DNA of 64,000 nt. Origin: Fusibacter ferrireducens (GTDB lineage Bacteria; Bacillota; Clostridia; Peptostreptococcales; Acidaminobacteraceae). The translations under genes and the position numbers were made by a program. The notes under the pieces are model-generated. The model did not search any database. It saw only the letters and a list, made by a program, of their open reading frames with translations, and had not been told where the DNA came from. Shown piece by piece: positions 1 to 9,604 of the stretch (positions within the stretch are counted from its first letter, which is position 1; each line of letters opens with the position of its first letter). The stretch is taken from NCBI RefSeq assembly GCF_015352425.1, contig NZ_JADKNH010000002.1, positions 382,208 to 446,207 of the forward strand, read 5' to 3'.

Positions 1-1333
1 CAAGCACATTCAATTTATCTGCTCCAACTGTAGTTGTCTGTGCTTGTTCATTTGCACCGATAGAGATTTCTGTTATCGTTTGTGCGATTTCTTCTGCAGC
101 AGAAGAAGCATGATGTGATGTTGCTGTGAGTTCTTGAGAAGCGGCAGAAACTTCTTCTGAAGTTGCCAGTATATTTTTAAGCATAGACCTCAAATTTACG
201 TTAATACTGCTGATCGCCCTCGAAAGTTCTCCAATTTCATCCTTTCGACTTAAATCTTTTTCTGAGATGTCATGAGATATATCGTATTCGGCAATGTACC
301 CTGCATTTACAACGATATTCTCAAGGGGTTTGACTATAGATTTAGAGACAAAATGCAATAAGATATATGAAATCAAAGTGATTACAGTCACTGCAACTAT
401 GGATACCATTTTAAGCACTTCAATGTCTGAATAGACCTCCGATTTATCGACTTCAATAACCAGACCCGCAAAATGTTTTCCAATGTTCACAACGCCTAAT
501 GAACCGTAAACCGTTTCTCCTAAATAATTATCATATACTCCTGTATAAGTATAATTTAAATCTCCAGATTGAATTGCTGGTGCTAAGAGCTCCACTGCTT
601 TGGTGGCAATGCTCTTCTTAAGTGCTGATGTCTCAGAATATTCTCCCACACGCATTTCAGTCAAAAGCAATCCCTCTGGATTGATAAGATAAGCATTTCC
701 ACTTGTACCAATTTTCTCTGTTCCCTGATGAATAATTGCATTTAATTTATTTTGATCAAAAAGAATATTTAAAGAACCGATGACTTTCTTGTGAGATGTG
801 TCAAAGATAGGACAACCCAAGACAATTGAATTATTGCCAATAAAATCAGAGTAAAAGAGTTCTGACCAAGTTTCATGCCCTGCCAAAGCACCAAATACAT
901 AATCTCTTTCTTTCAAATCAGCATTTACCAATGCATCAGGATAATTTATGGAAAAGATGCCTTTTCCCTTACCATCCGTCAAAAAAATGTCCGTGTACTC
1001 ATATTCATCTGCTGCTAGCTTGAGATATGCCTCTATCTTCTGCTCTGCTTCTATTTTAGACGTTTGACTTTCAATCGTACTCGTCATCGTTTCCACATTT
1101 TTGATAATGCTATCTGAACTGGAAAGTACTTTGCCATCCCCCAGACGGCTTTTAAAATAAGATAAGAGTTCATCTTTTGCTGTTGTTGCAAATAATTCAT
1201 TGGAACGATGTATAGATTTTTCCAACTCCTTGACAGCCGTGTTAAAAATCATCATACTGATGAGGATTATTGGTATAATCCCTGTTAAAGTAAATATTGC
1301 CCCCAATTTTGTTCTCATCTTTAAATTCTTCAT
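1..1333 (-). CDS. Methyl-accepting chemotaxis protein, C-terminus cut by window edge
   Basis: This is a transmembrane chemoreceptor that senses an extracellular ligand and signals to CheA/CheW. The start is the ATG at 1333 (MKNLKMRTKLGAIF), preceded by AAGGAG; the frame is open to base 1, giving about 444 residues. A first membrane segment lies at about residues 12-32. A large extracellular region follows (about 40-290) that resembles a double Cache sensor and includes the phrase YTDIFLTDGKGKG. A second membrane segment is at about 307-328, then a HAMP linker, then the start of the coiled-coil signalling domain (SSAAEEIAQTITEIS). The conserved hairpin tip would lie outside the window. The domain order is typical of clostridial receptors; the ligand cannot be deduced. 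Confidence 0.9.
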   Translation of the reverse strand, partial: MKNLKMRTKLGAIFTLTGIIPIILISMMIFNTAVKELEKSIHRSNELFATTAKDELLSYFKSRLGDGKVLSSSDSIIKNVETMTSTIESQTSKIEAEQKIEAYLKLAADEYEYTDIFLTDGKGKGIFSINYPDALVNADLKERDYVFGALAGHETWSELFYSDFIGNNSIVLGCPIFDTSHKKVIGSLNILFDQNKLNAIIHQGTEKIGTSGNAYLINPEGLLLTEMRVGEYSETSALKKSIATKAVELLAPAIQSGDLNYTYTGVYDNYLGETVYGSLGVVNIGKHFAGLVIEVDKSEVYSDIEVLKMVSIVAVTVITLISYILLHFVSKSIVKPLENIVVNAGYIAEYDISHDISEKDLSRKDEIGELSRAISSINVNLRSMLKNILATSEEVSAASQELTATSHHASSAAEEIAQTITEISIGANEQAQTTTVGADKLNVL

Positions 1334-1605
1334 TTTTGTTCTCCTTATGTCTTTTTCTATTGCCCCCTATTAACTACAACTTCCTTTTCTAATTCTTATG
1401 CCATATATATTATGTATAGCTCTATCTATCTCGATTTACATAAACTGCTTTTTGGAATTTAACGATTGATTTCAAATTGTTATTTTAATATGATTATACG
1501 CTTACTAAAATAATACCACATTTAACTTATAAGTTCTATATTAACTTTTCAATTACTGGGTATTTATACTATTTATTGTTATTCTATATCTATAAGGGGG
1601 GAACT

Positions 1606-1929
1606 ATGGTTTTAGACTATAAACTAATTGGAATTCGTATAAAAAAATTTAGAAATTTACGGGGATTAACACAAAATCAGCTTGCAGAATTACTAGATAT
1701 TTCCAATGTCTATGTGAGCCGATTAGAACGTGGAACTGCCAAAATAAGTTTGGAGATGACTTATAAAATTGCTATTATTTTAGATGTGCCAATTGGTATG
1801 CTCTTAACGGGGGTAGATCAGGAATCTCATGATTATTTGGATTTTGAAATTAACAATTTATTAAAGCAATGTTCAAGTGATAAAAAAAACCTTATATATG
1901 ATCTCATAAAGGCTGTAATGGCACACTAA
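1606..1929 (+). CDS. XRE-family helix-turn-helix regulator
   Basis: A 107-residue DNA-binding protein. Residues about 8-62 form a lambda-repressor-like helix-turn-helix (GLTQNQLAELLDISNVYVSR followed by a second conserved stretch ending in PIGMLL). The short C-terminal tail is acidic and helical. The ATG at 1606 is chosen because it follows the strong SD sequence AAGGGGGG at 1594-1601; an upstream in-frame TTG at 1576 would place the SD inside the gene. It stands alone, divergent from the chemoreceptor and convergent with the symporter gene. SinR-like clostridial regulators have this size and layout; the target is unknown. Confidence 0.85.
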   Translation: MVLDYKLIGIRIKKFRNLRGLTQNQLAELLDISNVYVSRLERGTAKISLEMTYKIAIILDVPIGMLLTGVDQESHDYLDFEINNLLKQCSSDKKNLIYDLIKAVMAH

Positions 1930-1991
1930 AACAAATGCCATCTACCTATCTGAAGTTGCCGATAAGCGGATGGCATTTCACTTTATATGGG

Positions 1992-2015
1992 GCGTCACTT
2001 ATGTGATGCTCTTTT
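1992..2015 (+). terminator. Intrinsic terminator of the XRE gene
   Basis: The stem GCGTCAC/GTGATGC (1992-1998 with 2003-2009) is followed by TCTTTT on the + strand. A longer stem just upstream (AAATGCCATC with GATGGCATTT, 1933-1978) probably serves the converging leftward symporter gene. Confidence 0.6.
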
Positions 2016-3384
2016 AGTCATTATTTGTACTCTTAATCTTACCATAAAAAATAAATATAATGATTGAAATAAGCATCCCGATATAAACTGCCGTTTGCAT
2101 TGGGAAACCAAGTACAATCCAAAGTAGACTCGCAAGAGGACTCAGTGCAATTGCAAAGACGCCCACTTTAGGATTAATGCGATCATTAAAATAGAGTGCA
2201 ACCATGACGGGAATAAATATAGGGACTGCTCTAAACATCATGGACATAAAACCAAAGTTTAGAATCATAGAATCTTTACTTAAGGTCGTTATCATCACAG
2301 TTAAAACGCCAATCAAAAGAATGACAATCCTCATAAATCTCATTTGTTGTCCATCTGATGCCGTTTTACAAAAACCCTTTTTATACAAGTCTCGGGTAAA
2401 AATTGTACTGATACCAAGTGTCAATCCAGCAGCAGTTGCTAAAGAAGATATGAGAATCGTAGCAAGCGTGATCCCTGCCAAAGTCTTTGGTAAGTAAGTC
2501 ACAACAAACAACGGAAAGGCATTCGCCGGTACGATATCCGGTTGATTAACTCTCATGAACATCCCCACCAATGTGCAGACAATGCCAATGGGTAAAACCA
2601 GTGCTGCTGTGATCACGCCACTTGCGTATGCAACTTTCTTGTTCTTACTTGCCATTACCGTCTGAAAGTAATTTTGAGTGGCCAAAACGCCCACCACAGT
2701 GGATAAATAAGCACCTAAATCCGATATGCCTCCACCATTGAAAAGATTGTACCAGTAAGCATCCGTAAGTGTATGCCTAATACCAGAGATGCCGTTTAAT
2801 TTGAAGAGGATATAGCCGCCTGCAATCATACTGGTGCCATATAACAAGAACATTTTTAAGGTGCCCACCATGGCACCACCCCAAAATCCACCAAAGATCA
2901 CATAGGCGATAAGCAAAACGACCACCATTATTGTAACCAGTAACCCCTGCATATTAAACACCGTACTAAAGAGCGCATTACAAGCAAGAACCTGACCGTT
3001 GATATGTATAAACATCCCAAATGAAAGGGCGATACCTGCAACAACACTGGCCTTTTTTCCAAATCCCATCTCTAGTATCTGGGGTAACGTCTCTACTTTT
3101 TTTTCTTCTATGAGCTTGCCATAGACAAAACTTAACAGTATGCTCGCCGTACAAAGGCCTAAAATAAACCAAATAGCAGCATAACCTCTCGTGTAAGCCA
3201 ATTGAGCTGTACCAACAGTAGATGCACCTCCTATGATCGCTCCCATAAGCGACCCCGTTGCTGCAAATGTGCCCACACCGCTACCGGCAGTTATAAAATC
3301 ATTGGAACTCTTAATCTTGAATTTTGACAAATATCCCAATAGTGCTGTGACGAGTAAGGTTATTGTTGCACTGAAAATAATCAT
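2014..3384 (-). CDS. Sodium:solute symporter family transporter
   Basis: A 456-residue polytopic inner-membrane protein with about 12-13 hydrophobic segments. It has the general look of the SSS family: an N-terminal segment followed by a glycine-rich stretch (SLMGAIIGGASTVGTAQLAY), where Na+-binding residues lie in this family, and a second conserved stretch (LATILISSLATAAGLTLGIS). The substrate is not evident. The gene is 73 bp downstream of the metallo-hydrolase gene on the same strand and is probably cotranscribed, so the pair may import and process one compound. Length is normal for SSS proteins. Confidence 0.8.
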   Translation of the reverse strand: MIIFSATITLLVTALLGYLSKFKIKSSNDFITAGSGVGTFAATGSLMGAIIGGASTVGTAQLAYTRGYAAIWFILGLCTASILLSFVYGKLIEEKKVETLPQILEMGFGKKASVVAGIALSFGMFIHINGQVLACNALFSTVFNMQGLLVTIMVVVLLIAYVIFGGFWGGAMVGTLKMFLLYGTSMIAGGYILFKLNGISGIRHTLTDAYWYNLFNGGGISDLGAYLSTVVGVLATQNYFQTVMASKNKKVAYASGVITAALVLPIGIVCTLVGMFMRVNQPDIVPANAFPLFVVTYLPKTLAGITLATILISSLATAAGLTLGISTIFTRDLYKKGFCKTASDGQQMRFMRIVILLIGVLTVMITTLSKDSMILNFGFMSMMFRAVPIFIPVMVALYFNDRINPKVGVFAIALSPLASLLWIVLGFPMQTAVYIGMLISIIIFIFYGKIKSTNND

Positions 3385-3457
3385 AAGTCTACCTATCCCT
3401 ATTTCTATTAGATTCTATATCGTTCTACATTTATGCAATCATAGTCTAGAGAGTTTC

Positions 3458-4138
3458 CTATGCTATAATGCCACCATGGTAACAAATAACTTGATCTGCC
3501 TCACGAGCTAAAATTTTATTTAAAGAAGCTTCTGCCTCCTTTAAATCCAGCGTAAATTGAGGATTGGCAATGACTGGCTTTCCATTTTCGAGCGCAATTG
3601 CATCCCCTGTGATTATGGTTTTAAGGTTTTGAACATATACCGAAATGTGACCTGGTGTATGACCTGACGTTTCTATTATGGTACAGCCTGCCACATGATC
3701 CCCCTCTTTTACTTTATGATCTACTGCCACGGGTTTAACTGCCCTTAGAATATCGCAAAATGCTTCTCCAAAGGCCTTTTGTTCTTCTGGCAAATAAGCT
3801 TGCATCTCTTCTGCCTGCGTCAGCCTTAAGGATTTCAATTCACCAGAGATATAAGGGGCCTCTTTTTCACTTGCCACCACTAGAATGTGAGGATACTTGG
3901 CTTTGAGTTCAGCTAAAGCACCCATATGATCATGATCTTGATGTGTTATGAGCACATGCGTTAAATCATCACATTTTAAACCTTTAAGGTTCATTTCTGC
4001 TTCAAGCTTTTCTAGAAATCCCGTATAGCCACAATCTATTAAAATCATGCTGTCATCACCTTTTACCACAACAGGGTGGATGACATCTTCTATTTCGCCA
4101 AATTTGAATTTAAGATCTAAAATAATAAGCTTTTCCAT
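3458..4138 (-). CDS. MBL-fold metallo-hydrolase
   Basis: A 226-residue metallo-beta-lactamase-fold hydrolase. The metal-binding motif HQDHDH (in LITHQDHDHMGALAELK) is complete, with further ligands in SGHTPGHISV and a conserved Asp in ITGDAIAL. This pattern fits glyoxalase II/lactonase-like cytoplasmic hydrolases; the substrate is unknown. The start is the ATG at 4138, preceded by AGGAGTG; fourteen extra upstream codons are excluded because they contain this SD. It is the first gene of a likely two-gene unit with the symporter. Confidence 0.85.
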   Translation of the reverse strand: MEKLIILDLKFKFGEIEDVIHPVVVKGDDSMILIDCGYTGFLEKLEAEMNLKGLKCDDLTHVLITHQDHDHMGALAELKAKYPHILVVASEKEAPYISGELKSLRLTQAEEMQAYLPEEQKAFGEAFCDILRAVKPVAVDHKVKEGDHVAGCTIIETSGHTPGHISVYVQNLKTIITGDAIALENGKPVIANPQFTLDLKEAEASLNKILAREADQVICYHGGIIA

Positions 4139-4289
4139 TATAAAATCACTCCTAATGATAATCTGCTCAGCGTGTCTCACAACTGGGCTTTACAGGTTAA
4201 TACTCACAAGATGAATTATATCGCTCTATTCTATTTTATGCAATAGAGATAAGCGATCTGAATGATTAAACCGCTATGTTGTCAACTGC

Positions 4290-4319
4290 AAAAAAGACTC
4301 AGTCCGATTGGATTGAGTC
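4290..4319 (-). terminator. Intrinsic terminator after the YbaK-family gene
   Basis: The stem GACTCAGTCC/GGATTGAGTC (4296-4319, one G-U pair) is followed on the - strand by six T residues (4290-4295). It lies about 100 bp after the stop of the leftward gene ending at 4423. Confidence 0.75.
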
Positions 4320-4422
4320 AGAAATATGGTAACTATAATGCGCTTTGTATTGTCTTATGAATTAAATCACTTATTTATCCTAAGTATACTCTAGCAATTT
4401 ACAAACTTGGAAAATCGCAAAC

Positions 4423-4893
4423 TTACTCTGGCAATTTACAGACATCAATCCAGTTCAAACTTTTAGAGTATTGCTCCAACTCTGGAATCGTCAGTTCAAT
4501 TGCGCTATTGGCACTCCCACAAGCGGGAAAAACCGTTTTAAACCGTTTAAGAGATTCGTCTAAATAGACTTCAACACCCTCTTTAACCCCAAATGGACAA
4601 ACGCCACCCACCGCATGCCCCACTAAGGGTTCAAGTTCGTCATGTGCAAGCATTTTGGCTTTTTTACCAAATTTGAGTTTATACTTAGCGTTGTTTACTT
4701 TTGCATCCCCAGCAGCAACGATTAAGACCACCCTTTCATCCACTTTAAAAGACAGTGTCTTAGCTATACGCGCACCTTCACATTGCAGGGCTTGCGCTGC
4801 AAGTTCCACAGTTGCACTGGATACATCAAATTCTTGAATCTTATCTTCAAGTCCATATTGACTAAAATATTTTTTTACCACATCAATTGCCAT
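4423..4893 (-). CDS. YbaK/EbsC-family aminoacyl-tRNA editing domain protein
   Basis: A 156-residue cytosolic protein of the prolyl-tRNA editing family, which hydrolyses mischarged tRNAs such as Cys- or Ala-tRNA(Pro). Family signatures are AKTLSFKVDERVVLIVAAGD, the Lys-rich strand NNAKYKLKFGKKAKML, and GHAVGGVCPFGVKEGVEVYLD, which forms the editing pocket. The ATG at 4893 is chosen because TTGGAGG sits just upstream; an alternative ATG 36 bp upstream has no SD. It is a free-standing editing domain; the precise tRNA substrate is not shown by the sequence. Confidence 0.88.
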   Translation of the reverse strand: MAIDVVKKYFSQYGLEDKIQEFDVSSATVELAAQALQCEGARIAKTLSFKVDERVVLIVAAGDAKVNNAKYKLKFGKKAKMLAHDELEPLVGHAVGGVCPFGVKEGVEVYLDESLKRFKTVFPACGSANSAIELTIPELEQYSKSLNWIDVCKLPE

Positions 4894-4985
4894 GTCTATA
4901 TGCCTCCAATTTTTTATATAGATTATCATAATGCACTTTTGTTTTCAATGAGATATTCGAGCATTGTCCAAAAAAAGATTGATAA

Positions 4986-5537
4986 TTAATACACGATATG
5001 TTCTGCTTTCAACCTCAATTCATAAAAGTATCTGAGCCATTCCGGTTGTTCTTCTAAACGATCACATGCATCTATAAGCGTTCTCTTGCCCACCCTTCTG
5101 TCCAAAATCGCCAACAGTCGGATCAACGGATTTTCTGAATTCAAACTTACTCTAATATTTTGATTCAAATAGCATTCAATGGCATCTGTAAACTGCCAAA
5201 CATCAAACAGACCTTCTTCAAGTCTTATGGCATCAACACATTCTTCAGCTTCGGTATTGGCTTCATCATTTAAAAATACTTTACCATTCCAAACGCGACG
5301 CGATACATGCCGTTCCGCCTTAATGCGCTGCTCCACTTCTCTTTGGCCCCTATAATATCTGAAGATATCACCCTGAATAATCTCCTGATCATCCACGAGG
5401 ATTGTCATTCTGCCCGATTCATCATGTGCCTTTCTATATTTCGTCACAAAGTATTTTACACGTCCACTAAGTGCAGGACAGAGTAGATCTGTTTCAAGCC
5501 TCTTCTTAATGCCACTCCACGATTGAGGCATAAGCAT
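4986..5537 (-). CDS. Conserved hypothetical protein, SF0329-like
   Basis: A 183-residue soluble protein with no membrane segment. The N-terminus (SWSGIKKRLETDLLCPAL followed by GRVKYFVTKYRKAHDESGR) resembles the small conserved family named after Shigella SF0329, whose function is unknown to me. The C-terminal half contains LIRLLAILDRRVGKRTL and WLRYFYELRLKAE, which look like a paired helical region. A purine-rich SD (AAGGGAGGG) precedes the ATG at 5537. It is transcribed leftwards ahead of the YbaK-family gene, 92 bp away. The family assignment is from memory of the motif and is tentative. Confidence 0.6.
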   Translation of the reverse strand: MLMPQSWSGIKKRLETDLLCPALSGRVKYFVTKYRKAHDESGRMTILVDDQEIIQGDIFRYYRGQREVEQRIKAERHVSRRVWNGKVFLNDEANTEAEECVDAIRLEEGLFDVWQFTDAIECYLNQNIRVSLNSENPLIRLLAILDRRVGKRTLIDACDRLEEQPEWLRYFYELRLKAEHIVY

Positions 5538-5566
5538 CCCTCCCTTATCTAAAAAATTATATCATA

Positions 5567-5621
5567 AAAAAGCGCAAAAACTTGCTATAAAACAATTTAT
5601 AAACAAGCTGTCACGCTTTTT
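5567..5621 (-). terminator. Intrinsic terminator after the NHL-repeat gene
   Basis: The outer stem AAAAAGCG/CGCTTTTT (5567-5574 with 5614-5621) and an inner CTTG/CAAG pair form a long hairpin followed by T residues on the - strand. It probably ends the transcript coming from the CoA-transferase operon and the NHL gene. Confidence 0.6.
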
Positions 5622-5643
5622 AAGGTTGGCATAATTTTTAAAG

Positions 5644-7485
5644 TTACTTGATAAATTTAATGACTCTGTTGAGTAGACCATCCGCCACATAGACTTCGCC
5701 ATTAGCACCACAGGCAATCCCTTGAGGTGAAAAGAAATTGCCCGAGCTACCGCTAAAAATACCCCATTTCTCCACAAATACTCCATCAGATGTAAATTTT
5801 TGAACTCTGTTATTAGAGCTATCCGTTACATAGACATAATCATTGTCATCTATTGTAATGCCAATTGGCAAAAATAAGTCGCCATCTCCAAATCCCCAGT
5901 TATCCAGCGGGTCTACATTTGGGACACCTCCATTTGTACCCCATTTTGTTATGAAGTTTCCATGTTTATCGAACTTCTGAATCCGACTGTTCGCTCTATC
6001 GGTCACATAGATATTATCTTGTGAATCGCTGGCAATAAAGAAGGGCTGTCTAAACTGGCCGTCTTGCATGCCTTCTGTTCCCCAACTGTCTGCATAAATA
6101 CCCAATGGACTGAATTTGACAATTCTATTCCCACCTGTATCTGCCACATAAGTACAACCATCACTGGTTGTGCAAACGCCCACAGGGAGTGTTAAGTGCC
6201 CATATCCAAAATTTGAAAGCCAAGTCCCATTTTTAGAAAATACCTGAATTCTTGAATTACCAGTATCTGCAATCACAAGATTATCATAATACTTATCGTA
6301 ACATATCTGTTTTGGCACTGTGAACTGCCAATAGTAAATACCATATGACATAGGGCCGCCATCGCCACCATTGCCACCCCATTTATCCACCAAATTGCCA
6401 CTAGAATCAAACTTTTGAACTCTATGATTGGCTGTATCCGTCACATAGGCGTAGCCTTCATCATCCACAGCAACACCTGTTGCACCTGAAAACACACCAT
6501 CATTCGATCTAAGCTTGCCAAAATTATCCACTAAAGTAGCGTACGTTGAATAACCGCTAAACTTTAAGAGTTGACTGTTCCCCGTATCGGAGACGATAAA
6601 CTTCCCATCGCCAAGCGGTAACACTTGACACGGAAAAATAGGTTCTAATTTAACCAGTCCAATTGTTGTTGAGTATTGATATTGATGATTGGCGTCATAT
6701 TTTTTGATCTTATGATTAAAAGTATCTGCAATATAGACATCGCCATTGTCATCTAAATTAACACCTCTTGGATAAAGAAATTGATAATCTGAATCACCTG
6801 CTGTACCCGTTCCGATCTGCTCAATAAAGTTTCCATTTACATCCAATACTTGTACTCTATTATTGAATGTATCGCAGATATATACGCGATCACCAGCAGT
6901 AGACTGCTTTATCGCAATACCTTGAGGCAGTCGAAATTGGCCTTGAGCAGTGCCCCTTGTACCATACTGATATAGAAATGCGCCATTCTCGTCAAAGACT
7001 TGGATTCTATCGTGAAATTCATCACATACATGATATCGGTTTTGGCTGTCTATTCCAATCTCCCTTGGAAGGCCAAACTGTCCATTGCCATTGCCAAACG
7101 ATCCCCATGAAGTGATGTAATTCCAATTGGCATCAAATTTTTGAATTCTATAATTCGCAGTATCTGCCACAAGTATGTTGCCATTGTTGTCAATTGACAC
7201 ACCAAAAGGTGTATCAAACTGACCGGGAGCACTGCCAAGTGTTCCAAACTTTTGTAAAACGGTGCCATTTGAGTTCATCTTAACAATTCGATGATTGCTC
7301 ATATCTGCCACATAAATATTCCCACTGCTATCTTTCGCCATAGCCACTGGTGAGTTAAAGTAAACTTCTGTTGCCCCTTCTGTAACTTCCCCAAGAACAT
7401 CAGCCACATTAGCCATTGTAATTTGACTCAACAACAATAAAATCAGTCCTAAAACAGATACACTTTTCAATAATTTTCGACTCAT
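5644..7485 (-). CDS. Secreted NHL-repeat beta-propeller protein
   Basis: A 613-residue exported protein. Residues 1-25 are a signal peptide (SVLGLILLLLSQITMANVAD). The rest is a run of twelve NHL-type repeats of about 42-57 residues, each with a core like NIYVADMSNHRIVKM and ending in a WG or FG dipeptide. Twelve repeats would make two six-bladed propellers. There is no catalytic domain, anchor motif or C-terminal extension, so a binding or scaffold role outside the membrane is likely. The start at 7485 follows AAGGGGG. It lies 42 bp after the alpha/beta hydrolase gene on the same strand, so it may be the last gene of the sigma-54 operon; that link is inference. Confidence 0.85.
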   Translation of the reverse strand: MSRKLLKSVSVLGLILLLLSQITMANVADVLGEVTEGATEVYFNSPVAMAKDSSGNIYVADMSNHRIVKMNSNGTVLQKFGTLGSAPGQFDTPFGVSIDNNGNILVADTANYRIQKFDANWNYITSWGSFGNGNGQFGLPREIGIDSQNRYHVCDEFHDRIQVFDENGAFLYQYGTRGTAQGQFRLPQGIAIKQSTAGDRVYICDTFNNRVQVLDVNGNFIEQIGTGTAGDSDYQFLYPRGVNLDDNGDVYIADTFNHKIKKYDANHQYQYSTTIGLVKLEPIFPCQVLPLGDGKFIVSDTGNSQLLKFSGYSTYATLVDNFGKLRSNDGVFSGATGVAVDDEGYAYVTDTANHRVQKFDSSGNLVDKWGGNGGDGGPMSYGIYYWQFTVPKQICYDKYYDNLVIADTGNSRIQVFSKNGTWLSNFGYGHLTLPVGVCTTSDGCTYVADTGGNRIVKFSPLGIYADSWGTEGMQDGQFRQPFFIASDSQDNIYVTDRANSRIQKFDKHGNFITKWGTNGGVPNVDPLDNWGFGDGDLFLPIGITIDDNDYVYVTDSSNNRVQKFTSDGVFVEKWGIFSGSSGNFFSPQGIACGANGEVYVADGLLNRVIKFIK

Positions 7486-7527
7486 CTTATCCCCCTTTTT
7501 ATTTCGCTTTAAACGGATATCATAATT

Positions 7528-8406
7528 TTAAGATTTATCCACTATGGCATTAACCATGATTTCATGGGCATCTACCATTGGCGAATGTCCACAATTGGAA
7601 GCGACGATTAGACGCGCATTATCCCCAATAGATGCCCTGAGTTCTTCTGCCTCTTGCACAGAAACAAGCAAGTCCGAGTCCCCTTGAATCATCGTAACAG
7701 GTACCTTAACACGCCAAGCCTCATTGGTGCCCATAGTAACACCGTTGTAATAATCTGAGATATTAAACGAATTAAGGCCATGATAGATGTCTATTAAATT
7801 TTTTTGTTTTAGACTCTCCCTAATATGTTTTTCAAAAATATCTGGTTCAGGCATGTTTTTATTGTAGATCGCCATTTGCCATACTTTTTTATAGTACACT
7901 TCGTCATGTTGGTTTAATGCATTTTCAAGTGCCATTTTTGAAGGTTCTAACATGATCTCTTGTTTGGATGTCAAAAGTCTTTTTTCACCTTCTTTTGTCA
8001 CTTCATAAGAGTGATATCCTGAAACACCTGCTGATGCAATTAAAAAGAGACGATTCACATGATTTGGATAACTCGATGTAAAATAGAGACTTACTGCACC
8101 GCCTGTTGACCATCCTAGGAGATCAAATCGCTCTAAATTAAGTGCGTCCACAAAGAGTTTTAAATCCCCTGCAAGATCTCTTAACGTATCGATCGGACGA
8201 TTATAGGTACTGTCCCCGAATCCCCTCATATCAATTGCATACGCATTAAATTCATCTGGTAAATCCTGAATGATTTCTTCATAGAAAATGGAACTTGCAA
8301 GATTACCATGTACCAATAAAATAGTCTTTGCCCCGCCTTCAGAGTGTCTATACGATAATCTCTCGCCATTTTTGAGTTCGACTGATTTCAATTCAATTTT
8401 TCTCAT
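7528..8406 (-). CDS. Alpha/beta-hydrolase
   Basis: A 292-residue cytosolic alpha/beta-hydrolase. The oxyanion region is LLVHGNLASS, the nucleophile elbow GWSTGGAV (Ser), the acid lies in IQGDSDLLVS (Asp) and the His in SNCGHSPMVD. Such enzymes act as esterases, thioesterases or C-C hydrolases. Its start overlaps the end of the acyl-CoA dehydrogenase gene by 4 bp, which implies translational coupling. In this operon it could release an acyl group or hydrolyse an ester precursor of the acid that the CoA-transferase activates, but the substrate is unknown. Confidence 0.85.
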   Translation of the reverse strand: MRKIELKSVELKNGERLSYRHSEGGAKTILLVHGNLASSIFYEEIIQDLPDEFNAYAIDMRGFGDSTYNRPIDTLRDLAGDLKLFVDALNLERFDLLGWSTGGAVSLYFTSSYPNHVNRLFLIASAGVSGYHSYEVTKEGEKRLLTSKQEIMLEPSKMALENALNQHDEVYYKKVWQMAIYNKNMPEPDIFEKHIRESLKQKNLIDIYHGLNSFNISDYYNGVTMGTNEAWRVKVPVTMIQGDSDLLVSVQEAEELRASIGDNARLIVASNCGHSPMVDAHEIMVNAIVDKS

Positions 8407-9581
8407 TTATCTTCTGCCCTTTTTCCCTTCTTTAAAATGTAATTGCCAATCACCATTTTGATGACTTCACTTGTGCCAACACCGATGTCCATAAGTCTTG
8501 CATCTCTGCTGTACCGTTCAACTGGATTGGTTTTTAAATACCCATGTCCTCCCATAATCTGAACTGCTTCATAGCAGATTTTCTGGACCGTTTTGCCAAC
8601 GGCAACTTTTGCAACTGAAGCTTCAATGGCATAATCCTGTCCAAGCTCACGCTTTACGCAAGATTGCTCTAAAAGCGCTTTACTGCCTTGAAGTAAAATA
8701 TGCATATCTGCAATTTTTTCTTGTATGGCATACAGCGTTGCAATGGGTTTGTCCTGGACTTTTCTATCATTGGCATAGTTTACAGCGGCTTCAAATGCCG
8801 CTTCTGCAATCCCAATACCCATAGCCGCCATGCCAAGCCGTCCACCCACAAGACCATAGAGAGCGGCTCTAGTGCCACCTTCAATCACATCTTCAGGTCG
8901 CACAGTGGCCTTATTAAGTATCAAATTCGTCGTTGAGGAACTTCGACATCCCATCTTGTCTAATTTTTCTGTAACTTTTAGGCCCTCAGTTTCTTTACTC
9001 ACGATAAACAATTGATGCTGTGGTCTAGAACTTTTCATTTCCGTTAATGGCTTTTCCATGCATGTCACCACAAATAAGTCCGCCACAGCACCGTTGGTTA
9101 CAAAATACTTCGCACCATTTAGTACCCACAGATCATCTTGTTTTTCTGCTGTCATTTTGAGTCCCATGGCGTCAGATCCTGCGGTGGCTTCACTAATGCT
9201 GTAAGCAGCAATTTTGTCCCCTTGAATCAGTGGTGTTAAATACTGATCCTTTTGCATTTGAGTGCCGTACTTTAAGATAACGTCTATTGCCATCCAGTGA
9301 ACGATCAGCAATAAGCTGAGCCCGGCGCTTTCTTTTGCAATTTCGCTGATGACGCGCATGGCCGTACTCACCTTAAAACCACTACCGCCATATTGAGTTG
9401 GATATGCAACGCCAAATAGGCCTAGTTTTCTCATGGCTTCAAACAATTCCACTGGACAATGATTGTCTTCATCAATAGCCTTGGCAATGGGTGCTAATGA
9501 CTTTTGAACAAACTCAATTGTATTTGAAATCATTTGCGCCTCTAAATCATTCACTTGATTATGATATGCCTCTGTAGACAT
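8403..9581 (-). CDS. Acyl-CoA dehydrogenase
   Basis: A 392-residue flavoenzyme that oxidises acyl-CoA to enoyl-CoA (or runs in reverse with electron-transfer flavoprotein). It shows the standard features: FGVAYPTQYGGSG, the FAD-binding AAYSISEATAGSDAMG, YFVTNGAVAD, and QIMGGHGYLKTNPVERYSRD near the C-terminus, plus IGVGTSEVIKMVIG with the catalytic-loop Glu. The ATG at 9581 is chosen because AGGGAGG lies 5-11 bp upstream. It is the third gene of the CoA-transferase operon, 23 bp after ctfB. No etfAB genes are in the window. A short-chain substrate is likely from context only. Confidence 0.92.
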   Translation of the reverse strand: MSTEAYHNQVNDLEAQMISNTIEFVQKSLAPIAKAIDEDNHCPVELFEAMRKLGLFGVAYPTQYGGSGFKVSTAMRVISEIAKESAGLSLLLIVHWMAIDVILKYGTQMQKDQYLTPLIQGDKIAAYSISEATAGSDAMGLKMTAEKQDDLWVLNGAKYFVTNGAVADLFVVTCMEKPLTEMKSSRPQHQLFIVSKETEGLKVTEKLDKMGCRSSSTTNLILNKATVRPEDVIEGGTRAALYGLVGGRLGMAAMGIGIAEAAFEAAVNYANDRKVQDKPIATLYAIQEKIADMHILLQGSKALLEQSCVKRELGQDYAIEASVAKVAVGKTVQKICYEAVQIMGGHGYLKTNPVERYSRDARLMDIGVGTSEVIKMVIGNYILKKGKRAEDK

Positions 9582-9604
9582 GATTACCTCCCTCATTGTG
9601 CCCA

